The translations under genes were made by a program, and so were the position numbers. Of a stretch of DNA of 64,000 bases, positions 41,308-49,433 are shown piece after piece. Under the pieces are notes generated by a model that searched no databases, was not told the DNA's origin, and was given only the letters and a program-made list of their open reading frames with translations. The number at the start of each line of letters is the position of its first letter. The stretch's first letter is position 1. The stretch comes from Arctic95D-9 sp035967665 (lineage in GTDB: Bacteria; Verrucomicrobiota; Verrucomicrobiia; Verrucomicrobiales; DEV007), in assembly GCA_035967665.1 (NCBI GenBank), contig JAYWLB010000120.1, forward strand, positions 62,001 to 126,000. The letters are read 5' to 3'.

Positions 41308-42126
41308 TCAATCACTGGGGAGTTCGCCGAGCGCTTCAAGCAAAGCCTTTCCCTCGGTAGTAGCAGGAGAACTTTCCGTGAGAACCATGTCCTTGTTTGC
41401 CCCTACCGACATAGCAGTTTTCGCTTCAGTCAATCCCCCTGGGAGGTTGAGTTGAGTCAAATTCACCAACTGCCTCAAAGCCCAACTAAGGTCGCGCATT
41501 TCTTCACTAGAAGCCTGACGGCGCTCAAATTGGTAAAGCACCTTCTCATGGAGATCGAGAAGGGTCTTCGACCTCTTCTTTGCACGCACTCTGCTGACAT
41601 CGTCGCTTGCCTCTTGCAGCAAGAATTCACAAAGGAACCTGACTGCGTTTTCCGGGAGGAAGCCACTACTCGGATTTCCCTCTCTGTGTCGGCTAAAGCG
41701 AATCATATCACCCTTTGTAACAGGAAACTCTTCCATAAGCTCATCGACGATACCTGTCGACTCAAGATGCTCCATCACATAGCCAGCATAATCGGACTCT
41801 GCCATGCGATCCGAGCCAAAGGCATCTTCAAACGCAATACGGAGTCCGCCTGCCATGCGGTCAACCATGAGATGAGGATCGACACCCTGTTGTTCTTCCG
41901 TTTCATCAAGTTGTGGACAAGGCTTGGCATCTTCTACTTTTTGCTCCTCAATCAATTCGCTGATGAAATCGGAAGACTCCATCATCTTAATCAAGAGGTT
42001 TGCCTTCCAGTCCGCACTTGACGCGTCGAGCTTGAAGTGTTCTGCGAAGCTTATCGTTAAGCTCTCTAAGAAACCTGCAACGGCGGTTTCTCTGTCGAAT
42101 TCGTTTTTTGTTGGATTCTTTTCCAT
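41308..42126 (-). CDS. Hypothetical acidic protein
   Basis: The ATG start gives 272 residues; a TTG 18 bp upstream is possible. The protein is mostly helical and acidic. Two similar blocks seem present (SFAEHFKLDASSADWKANLL and AFEDAFGSDRMAESDYAGYV), hinting at an internal duplication. No domain is recognised. It is flanked on both sides by decayed recombinase fragments. Confidence 0.5.
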   Translation of the reverse strand: MEKNPTKNEFDRETAVAGFLESLTISFAEHFKLDASSADWKANLLIKMMESSDFISELIEEQKVEDAKPCPQLDETEEQQGVDPHLMVDRMAGGLRIAFEDAFGSDRMAESDYAGYVMEHLESTGIVDELMEEFPVTKGDMIRFSRHREGNPSSGFLPENAVRFLCEFLLQEASDDVSRVRAKKRSKTLLDLHEKVLYQFERRQASSEEMRDLSWALRQLVNLTQLNLPGGLTEAKTAMSVGANKDMVLTESSPATTEGKALLEALGELPSD

Positions 42127-42190
42127 CCACTCTTTGAACGCCAAACCGTTTCAAAGTGGTGGGACTCTTTTCGCTTTTTCTGATCCTGAG

Positions 42191-42304
42191 GATATTAGGC
42201 AAGACTCGGCTTCGTGCTGGCTAGTCAGTGTGAAATGCGGGGCAATTTATTCCTCCAGAAAAGGAACTGTGGAGAGAGTTCGGAATGCAGTAAGACAGTC
42301 GTAA
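42191..42304 (+). pseudogene. Decayed copy of the 39255 recombinase C-terminus
   Basis: The DNA aligns with the 3' end of the intact recombinase: L-R-A-G-stop-S-V-stop-N in one frame matches LHAGQSVRN, and KGTVERVRNAVRQS in another matches KGTVERVRKA. Two in-frame stops and a frameshift show it is dead. Confidence 0.6.
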
Positions 42305-43305
42305 AAGTTACTTGTGACCTCTCCGTTCAGCGCAGAGAGGGAGACCGGCTCAAATTTGGAGCGAGCGCCCCCCCCCCCTAGTCCTCAAAGCCACATCTAA
42401 GAGCCTCAGCAATTTACCCATGGAAGAATATGACGTTCAAGTGTGTCTACCCGTCCGATAATTGACAAATGATAGGGCTTTGCTAGTGCCAAGACCAAGC
42501 AAAACATTTATCCAAGGGATTATTCTTTTGCCTCTCAAAGAATCGCCTCCCTAACTTCTGATGAATTTTCATCACCGCCAAACTTTGAACCTATGTTGAA
42601 GAACTCTTTTCGCTAAATCCAAGGTTCTTCGCTGGAGGGACATCCTCACTATATACGCTTGATTTCCGAGCCAAGCTTAGACCATAAGTAAAATAGCATT
42701 CGACCTCTCATCTGTCAGGGTGACTGACAGATTGGAGGGGGGAAATGAGGGTAAATCAGGACTACCTTTCGTCTGGAAGCGTCACCGAGAGTTCTTCTAT
42801 ATCGGAGATCGACTCTTGGAGCTTCTCATAGGTAACTCGTCCAATGGGACTAAGATGATTTCGCTTCGGATACACGTTTCTTGAAGCTGCATGTCCAGTG
42901 TGGAGTCAGATTTGTATGAGTGTCAAAAAATTGCCGCACTTTAGAAAAAAATGTGAAAAACTTTACTTAACAATCGACGCGTGTGCTGTCACACCCCGCA
43001 CCTCCGCAGGATTTCCTGCGCGATGACAGAGCTGCTCTTCGATTGGCCCACGTGTCGCAACGATAGCCCTCAGACTCCAATCGAATTGGTCCTTTCATTA
43101 ACTTTACAAGCGACACGTTGAACGCTATGAGCGAAATTTCTCTCCATCAGAAAAGTGAGTTCAAGCCGATTTGCCAACCCTATAATTTTGTGGCAGTTCA
43201 TAAATCGAGCCGCACTCGAAAGTGCTAGACAGGTAGCAAAGAAATGAGCCGCCACCCTACCGAGATCCTATCCTTGGAAGAGCAGCGGCTCACAACAATC
43301 GACCT
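42305..43305. other. 1-kb non-coding region with dyads, upstream of a possible replication gene
   Basis: No convincing gene is present. Visible elements are a poly-C run at about 42369-42378, an 8-bp dyad ATCTGTCA/TGACAGAT (42710-42732), an A/T-rich stretch around 42921-42975, and a tight hairpin CGCAGGA/TCCTGCG near 43010. These could belong to an origin or control region for the 43306 gene. Confidence 0.45.
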
Positions 43306-45327
43306 ATGCAAACTACACTTAATCAAAAGTGTGCTCAACTGGAGAATCCAACAGGCACAGAATCAACGTCCGTCTCTAATAGTAACGACGAAGGCTTCCC
43401 ACACTTTGGGAAAGAGCATCTTGAAACTTGGAAGTATGTTGACTGGTTTTTGAGAACAAAGGGCAAGTGCTTCGTTGGTGACGCCAAGATTTCGGAAAAG
43501 ATTGAATCCGAGGGCGTTAAAATCAGTGAAGGACTTGTTGACCGAACCCTCAAAGACCTCGAATCCGCTCAGCTGCTTCAAATCAGTTTCGACGGCAATA
43601 AGCGTCATATTCTCCGTGGCCCTCGCATGGACTTCCCGTCTATTACTAGTAATACTACTACTAGTAAAGATAAGAGTAAGAAAGTAGAGAGAGACTCTCT
43701 CTCTGCTCTTACTGATTCTTCTGGAGGGGCGAAGAAGAGTGAACGCAGCGCCTCCGGCGAGGTTGAAGCTAGCAGTCACCAGCCAGATAAAAACGTCAAG
43801 GTCCCAGCCCCCGAAGACGAATCAGTCCTCGGGCAGTTCATCAAGCGGGTCTCTGAAGAACACCAGATCACTTTGAAGTTGTCGAATGACAATCACCTGA
43901 ATGACGATGACTTGGTCCAGTTGGAAAAAGACCTCGTAGAAAAAATCGCTCCAAAGGAGATCCGGCCCTGCGCGGTGACACTGGACAAGTGGGCGTTCCC
44001 AACATCCATCGCTCCTATCAGCTCTTCTTCCCCTTCGTGTGAAACAGGGTTGGCTAAACTCTGGTGGGAGAAATTCAACGAGACAAATTTCTATCCCCTC
44101 GACCCCGCAAGGAGTGGGGAGTTTCAAGGATCGGTCCAGTTCTTTCAAAAGCTGCTTGAAGTGCATGAGCCTGACAGATTGGCTAACTTCATCAAATTCA
44201 CCTTCGATGGATCGTGGATGACTAGGGGCATGAGCGACTTCAGCAGCTTTGAAGGCAAAGCAAAGTCAATTTGGGATGAGTTCCTCGTTGACGCTAAGAA
44301 GTCGGGAGTTGTGAAAGATACCCCGCTGAAGGTTGACTTTCCTTCTCACATTCGTCACGACGTGAATGTTGGATTCGATCAAGCAGAACAGGACTACGCG
44401 ATACTTTCGTTTCGGATGGCTAAGGAGCGGGCTGTCGGATTGCAACAACGAGAAGTAACCTTGCCCAGCGAATTGGTTAATGATCTCGACAAGAGCGTTT
44501 TTGTCTTGAATGACCCTGCGGAGAATTTTGACATGCTCACTGCGAGCACTCCACGCTGGGTCGCCGCGTCAATTCTGACTGGACGCTTTGGGGGCATTGA
44601 TGAAATTCCTGATGGCCTCAGCTACCACATGCACAACGGTTATCTCGGCAGGAGAGTCCCTTTTAAAGACGCGGTGCGCAGGGAATTGGAACTCCTCACA
44701 AGCAGCGACATCTCTGAGTTTCTTCGTATCGTGGAAGAGCAGTTTTCCAGTCAGCTTCAGGCGGTTAAACTGGTGCGCAGCCATGAAGGGAAAGTCATTG
44801 ATTCTGATTCAGCAGTCTCCAGTCAGGAGCTTGCTCCTAAGAGCCCGTTGGCTAAATGGGAAGCTGAGACCTACGAAGCGCTGCGGCCTGCCATCGTTGC
44901 ACAACGTGCCGTAGAGGAGATCAGGGAGACTCAACTGATGGCTGAATATTCTCAAAAGGAACAGGAAGACCTCATCAACAGTGACAACCAATCCGATCTA
45001 CTTCGTGCTCTTGAGTGGACGACGAAAGAACTCAGCGACGCGTTTTCGGGCAAAAAAATCGAGCGACTTCGGAAACTGCCCCTTGTCGAGACAGCAATGG
45101 CGCGGTTGCCCAAGGTCTTGGAAATTTTTTTGGAAGTGCTCAACTTGCTGGAACACTCGAAGTCGGATGGCTACAAGCTGTTCTCTCCCAAGTGGTCTTT
45201 GGTCCACCTTTTCTTTTTCCTAGCACAGCAGGATGACATCCCGGCGAAGAAGATTGCCGCTGTCATCAGTGAAGTTGGCGTCGAGAAAGCTTGGCTTCAC
45301 ATCGGTAAACTGGCTCACTCTGCCTAA
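43306..45327 (+). CDS. Large protein with winged-helix-like N-terminus, possible replication initiator
   Basis: This 673-residue protein has residues 40-105 (YVDWFLRTKGKCFVGDAKISEKI, SEGLVDRTLKDLESAQLLQI) that look like a winged helix of plasmid/phage Rep proteins. A Ser/Lys-rich linker follows, then a long alpha-helical body without recognised motifs. The preceding 1-kb non-coding region with dyads supports a Rep-origin layout, but no catalytic motif proves it. The start codon choice is uncertain because the ribosome-binding site is weak. Confidence 0.5.
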   Translation: MQTTLNQKCAQLENPTGTESTSVSNSNDEGFPHFGKEHLETWKYVDWFLRTKGKCFVGDAKISEKIESEGVKISEGLVDRTLKDLESAQLLQISFDGNKRHILRGPRMDFPSITSNTTTSKDKSKKVERDSLSALTDSSGGAKKSERSASGEVEASSHQPDKNVKVPAPEDESVLGQFIKRVSEEHQITLKLSNDNHLNDDDLVQLEKDLVEKIAPKEIRPCAVTLDKWAFPTSIAPISSSSPSCETGLAKLWWEKFNETNFYPLDPARSGEFQGSVQFFQKLLEVHEPDRLANFIKFTFDGSWMTRGMSDFSSFEGKAKSIWDEFLVDAKKSGVVKDTPLKVDFPSHIRHDVNVGFDQAEQDYAILSFRMAKERAVGLQQREVTLPSELVNDLDKSVFVLNDPAENFDMLTASTPRWVAASILTGRFGGIDEIPDGLSYHMHNGYLGRRVPFKDAVRRELELLTSSDISEFLRIVEEQFSSQLQAVKLVRSHEGKVIDSDSAVSSQELAPKSPLAKWEAETYEALRPAIVAQRAVEEIRETQLMAEYSQKEQEDLINSDNQSDLLRALEWTTKELSDAFSGKKIERLRKLPLVETAMARLPKVLEIFLEVLNLLEHSKSDGYKLFSPKWSLVHLFFFLAQQDDIPAKKIAAVISEVGVEKAWLHIGKLAHSA

Positions 45328-45657
45328 CACTCCACACATCACTTGATAACCAAGCAAATCTAAATGGCCGCCCTCGGCTGGAAGAGTGGAGGCTGAACAG
45401 TAGAGGCAGAATGAGGGCGCTCAACTTACATTCAGCATCCCTTTTGTCATACCGACTAATCGCTGCCCCTATCGCTCCCATATAAGGCGGGGCTGTGCCA
45501 TGCGGAACCCGTATTGCCCCCCCAAATATTCGCAGCACTAGCACTCGCCCGAGGTGCTTTGTGAAGCCAACGATTAGCCTCGATTGCCAAGGCTTCCTGA
45601 CAAGCAACATGGTCTGTGTCATGGGGCCAATCTGAGAATCACAGAGCGATAGAAGCT
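45328..45657. other. Intergenic region, nothing recognised
   Basis: About 330 bp between convergent genes. I see no gene and no strong terminator hairpin. Confidence 0.35.
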
Positions 45658-46881
45658 TCACCTCTCAAACCTATCCCTAACCTTGTGAAGAACAGTCTCG
45701 AAGTTATTTAAGATGCTTCCCCCGTCTGCACAAAACTTTTCAGCACTCACTAGAACCTCTTTGAAGACTTGGCGTGAGCCTTCTACGCTTTCCCGAAGTT
45801 GTTGCTCTTCTTGCTTTGCGAGTCGCAGTGCTTCCTGAGCGATCCCAAGTGCATCTCCATCATTATTCTGGCGAACTGCTGCCTTAGCTTTCTCAAGTAG
45901 CTCAGCGACACGTTTCTCGGCGACGACTACTTTGTTCTCAGTAGCGAGGAACGTGTTCTCAGCACGAAACACAGCCAAGATGTGATTGCGTAGGGACGGG
46001 ACGATAGTGACATCTGGAAAACTGGTCGCAGTCGCTTCCAGTCTGGAAACAATTACCTTGGCTTCGTCGAGCGTGCCCTCTTTGAATACGGAGAGAATCT
46101 CGCCGACTTCCTGCTCTGCTTCTGAAAGGTGATTCGGCAGCTCAGTCTCGGGAATAGTCGTCCTTCTCATAGTCACCATTTTGGGTTCCTGTCCCGGCGT
46201 GGTGACCATCGCGAAGACAATTTCATCCTCGCCAATGAACGCCACGTCCGACACTGGACTCAATCTGATGCTTGGATAGAAGTGTTCACTCCCTTCAAAT
46301 TTCACCGTGGCAATATCCAATTCAACCTGTTCCCAGCGAGACCATTCGTCAGCCCCCTGAACCGTGTATTGCGTGCTGGCGGTTTTAGCAGGCTCCTCAG
46401 GAAGGGTCATGCGCCACATTAGTCCTGCTCGCTCCCTCTGCCCGAACTCTCCTCCAAAGCTGATCGGTTCAGTTGTCTCCCAAGTGCCCGAGAATGTCTC
46501 TAGCAAAGTCACCGTGCCTTTATCTGGCGAAACATTGATGAGGTGAGCGATTTCTCTGATAGTCGCCGTTGGAGGTGCAGGCGGCTCAGCCTCAGGCTTA
46601 TTCAGCTCCACTTTCACATCCCTTTCTGGCGTAGAGGGACGGGTAGATTCTTCAATTTTTATTCTTGGAGCTGGTGCTCCTACGACTCTCTCCACTTTCG
46701 CCTTCTTGTCCTCTGGTTCCTTCAGCCCGACCCATTCCAAAAAGGAAGTGACCATGCTCCAAACTACAGTCACTACTAGTATGATTAGGCACCCGCACCC
46801 ACCCACCAATGCTTTCTTATCTTCGATTGCGGCGATCTCACTTTCAGAACGCAACCAACCCTCGTGCCATCGCCAAGCCAT
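45658..46881 (-). CDS. Membrane-anchored coiled-coil protein
   Basis: This 407-residue protein has one membrane segment near residue 30-47 (GGCGCLIILVVTVVWSMV). A Pro-rich spacer (to about residue 105) leads to a beta-rich domain, and the last 120 residues form a long coiled coil (KVVVAEKRVAELLEKAKAAV). No family is recognised. It lies 33 bp after the GYF_2 protein on the same strand, and both have a single membrane span, so they may act together at the envelope. Confidence 0.6.
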   Translation of the reverse strand: MAWRWHEGWLRSESEIAAIEDKKALVGGCGCLIILVVTVVWSMVTSFLEWVGLKEPEDKKAKVERVVGAPAPRIKIEESTRPSTPERDVKVELNKPEAEPPAPPTATIREIAHLINVSPDKGTVTLLETFSGTWETTEPISFGGEFGQRERAGLMWRMTLPEEPAKTASTQYTVQGADEWSRWEQVELDIATVKFEGSEHFYPSIRLSPVSDVAFIGEDEIVFAMVTTPGQEPKMVTMRRTTIPETELPNHLSEAEQEVGEILSVFKEGTLDEAKVIVSRLEATATSFPDVTIVPSLRNHILAVFRAENTFLATENKVVVAEKRVAELLEKAKAAVRQNNDGDALGIAQEALRLAKQEEQQLRESVEGSRQVFKEVLVSAEKFCADGGSILNNFETVLHKVRDRFER

Positions 46882-46914
46882 ATCTCTCTTTGATTCGATT
46901 TACCCTCAAAGCTT

Positions 46915-48201
46915 CTATTGAGGCCAGCCGCCCTGACTCGTCCATCCGTTGGTTTGCTTCAGCGTGATCATTTGCGGAATATTGGGCTTTGGTCCGCAGT
47001 GAGCCACAGCGTGTATGAGGTGGCCTTCCGAATTTTCCTCTGGGAAACTTCCATCGGGATTTTGCTCCACTACAACGAAGGCATAATTAAGCAGCGGTCG
47101 GCTGCCCCTCATCCCTGTCATGGCAATTCTGAAGAACGAATGTCGTGCCCCTTCATCAATCAGGACTATTTCAGCCAAGCGAGCGTGGTCCATGCTTCCA
47201 TAGTCAGGCATAAAGCCGCTCTTAATTTGAGCATTAAGGCTGATGAGATAGAGTTCCGCCGCTCGCTCGACCGTCGGTTCATCGAATCGCAGCTCAGGCT
47301 TTTCGTCCTTTGTCCAGTCAAACACCGTCCCGGGAATCGGTTTCAGGGCGCTTGCTTGTCGCTCCACGATAGCATCATCAATACGCGGGTATTCCATCAG
47401 GTCGAGCCCCGTCATATTCCCCGAGACCGTAACAACTCCACCCGCTTCAAAGCTTGCTAGCGCCTGCTCATCCTTTGTTCTAACTGAGACTGCCTTTCGT
47501 GAATTCAGAGGAAGACCCTTGGCTGGTTGAATCGTGGCAAAGTATCCATCTCCAGCAGGTGTCTTTCTGACAGCCTTCACAATTCCGGTCACACGAATTC
47601 GCTCACCTTTGAACTGCTGGTCTCCGGCCAAAGGGTTCGATTCATAGGATTCGATGATGTCCAACAGACGAACGTCGGTAGCTGGCTTCCCAAAGAGCTT
47701 GGGTTTTGCTGCCTCTACTTTGGGGCGAGTTTGAACCGATTTTTTGGTATCGACTTGGGCAGCATCCGCTCCACTGCCGGTTCGGTCTTTGTATCTCTCG
47801 TGAGAAGGAGAATCGACATGTTCAGAACTTGAACGAGACGCAGACTCATCGTCGTCCATCATCACAGCAACCACACAGATGCCAGCAAAGAGGATCGCGA
47901 GTGCAATCGCCCCGCGATAGATGAATCTCCATAGCTGCTCTCCTATTGGTTTTTTCGATTTACTCCTCGTTGCCTTCTCCAATTTTGACGGGACTGATGC
48001 AGCCTCCGTGGCTGGCTTGCCCTCATCAAGAACCTCAATGTCGATCAGTTCACGGAGAGGTTTCCATTCAGCCTGATCGCCTCCGATCCATGCCAAATCA
48101 TCGAGAGTGATTGAGCCTTCAGCGACGTGCTCTTCAAGTTGCGAAACAGAGTAAGGTCCAAACTGCTGGCCTTCACGGGAGATAAGGATTTCAGAGTCCA
48201 T
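46915..48201 (-). CDS. GYF_2-domain membrane protein with OB-fold-like region
   Basis: This 428-residue protein begins with a GYF_2 (DUF4339) module: EGQQFGPYSVSQLEEHVAEGSI, then LAWIGGDQAEWKPL. One membrane helix (about 90-110, AIALAILFAGICVVAVMM) follows. Around residues 180-270 an OB-like tRNA_anti region is visible (GERIRVTGIVKAVRKT, VVTVSGNMTGLDLMEYP). GYF_2 domains bind proline-rich peptides; the Pro-rich segment of the next gene could be a target, which is speculative. The gene is divergent from an XRE regulator across a perfect palindrome. Confidence 0.68.
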   Translation of the reverse strand: MDSEILISREGQQFGPYSVSQLEEHVAEGSITLDDLAWIGGDQAEWKPLRELIDIEVLDEGKPATEAASVPSKLEKATRSKSKKPIGEQLWRFIYRGAIALAILFAGICVVAVMMDDDESASRSSSEHVDSPSHERYKDRTGSGADAAQVDTKKSVQTRPKVEAAKPKLFGKPATDVRLLDIIESYESNPLAGDQQFKGERIRVTGIVKAVRKTPAGDGYFATIQPAKGLPLNSRKAVSVRTKDEQALASFEAGGVVTVSGNMTGLDLMEYPRIDDAIVERQASALKPIPGTVFDWTKDEKPELRFDEPTVERAAELYLISLNAQIKSGFMPDYGSMDHARLAEIVLIDEGARHSFFRIAMTGMRGSRPLLNYAFVVVEQNPDGSFPEENSEGHLIHAVAHCGPKPNIPQMITLKQTNGWTSQGGWPQ

Positions 48202-48211
48202 TTATCCAAGG

Positions 48212-48227
48212 TGTCCGCATGCGGACA
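48212..48227. promoter_or_regulatory. 16-bp perfect palindrome TGTCCGCATGCGGACA
   Basis: It lies between the divergent GYF_2 gene (10 bp from its start) and the XRE gene. It is likely the operator of the XRE protein. Confidence 0.72.
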
Positions 48228-48261
48228 TACTGCAAGTCCCTTCATTGTCATAAATTAAACC

Positions 48262-48528
48262 TTGTCTGATAAACCGGATCGCACCCCAAAAGAAGTAAAA
48301 GACCCCTTCGTCCGCAGTCTTGTAGACCGATTTCGGGAGGAAAGGACCAAACGTGGACTCTCGCAGAAAAAGTTGGCGGAGGCTTCTGGAATTGGCAGGT
48401 CAGGACTCGTGATATTCGAGCAGTATAATCGGATGCCGACAATTTGGTTTTGCAAGAAGCTGGCGGATGGTCTGGGGACTCCGTTGGCTGAAATCATTGA
48501 AAGAGCTGAGAGGTTGAAGCTCGATTAG
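48262..48528 (+). CDS. XRE-family helix-turn-helix regulator
   Basis: This 88-residue protein starts at TTG. The helix-turn-helix is clear: FREERTKRGLSQKKLAEASGIGRSGLVIFEQ, then the stabilising helix KKLADGLGTPLAEII. It lies at the right end of the island, next to attR, a typical place for a maintenance or excision regulator. It probably represses itself and the GYF_2 operon through the 48212 palindrome. Confidence 0.85.
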   Translation: MSDKPDRTPKEVKDPFVRSLVDRFREERTKRGLSQKKLAEASGIGRSGLVIFEQYNRMPTIWFCKKLADGLGTPLAEIIERAERLKLD

Positions 48529-48649
48529 GCTGGCCTCTTCGCTTGAGGGTGACTCCTCGGAAGTATTGAGGCAGAAATGAAGGAGTCAGCGAATCCAATC
48601 GAGTGCTTCCGGTCTAGAATGACACTTCAATTATGCGATACGGAGACTT

Positions 48650-48690
48650 GGGGTCTTCTAGGACACAATTATAGAATGTTGTGGCCCCCG
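48650..48690. other. attR junction of the comM island
   Basis: The inverted arm GGGGTCTTCTAGGA (48650-48663) precedes the core AGAATGTTGT (48673-48682), after which the comM frame resumes. A further ACAA/TTGT pair in the two half-sites extends the symmetry. Confidence 0.85.
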
Positions 48691-49343
48691 GCCATGGAGA
48701 CTTCGAGAGAGCGCTTGGCGTGGGCCTGTCCTTTGACCTCATTGAAGTCGATCGGGTAGGTTTGTTTGGATCGGAAAAAAGCCTCCCTATCAAGCGTCTC
48801 GGGTGCGACGTTGCCCGTTCCGGCGAGAAGTTCGTAGGCGTCGCGGAGGGTCTCAATTCCGTAGACATAGATTCCCTCGACGATGCTTGCCTCCATTGCG
48901 TTCCCTTTCGGGACGAGAATGGCTTTCTTGCCCTGCTGTTTTGCTTCAAGGGTGAGCGGAAGGATTCCTTTGATAGGACGCACGCGGCCATCAAGGGCGA
49001 GCTCGCCGACAATCATGCATTTCCCGAGAGCGCCCTCTTTCAGCGGGCCGTTCTGTTCTTCTGATAATGAAACCATCCCCACTGCGATAGGGAGGTCAAA
49101 GCTGGGGCCTTCTTTTCTCAAGTCAGCCGGAGCGAGATTGATTGTGATGGGTTTGTTAGGCCAACGCAGTCCGCTGTTTTTCACGGCGGTGATGACCCGG
49201 TCGACGCTTTCACGAACTGCCGCATCGGGTAGACCCACCAGTTTGATATCAATGTTGCCACTGTCAGCAGCGTTCACTTCCACTTCAACGGCGACGGCAT
49301 CCACTCCGTGGACCGCACCGGAATAAACACAGGACAACGACAT
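48669..49343 (-). pseudogene. comM: ComM N-terminal fragment
   Basis: This 224-residue fragment begins MSLSCVYSGAVHGVDA and includes the Lon-protease S5-like ChlI domain (about 20-140: KLVGLPDAAVRESVDRV, ITINLAPADLRKEGPSFDL). It ends GGHNIL at the junction, where island DNA supplies a TAA. The ATPase half is at 2104-2985. It retains the ATG and its own upstream region, so a truncated protein without P-loop may still be made. Confidence 0.95.
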
Positions 49344-49433
49344 GCGAACAGCATTTCAAGTGCGGAGCCGTTTGGCAATCTCTTTCAGTAGAAAAACTGT
49401 TCAAAAATGCAGTTTTCTATAAAGGTGGCAGTG

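Noticed and set aside
42369..42378. Poly-C run
   Set aside because: It is a single homopolymer in non-coding DNA with no gene to phase-vary, and may be a sequencing artefact.
42771..42915. Minus-strand frame ending VTYEKLQESISDIEELSV that looks protein-like
   Set aside because: It has a stop immediately upstream and no start or recognisable family. It may be a gene tail relic but cannot be supported.
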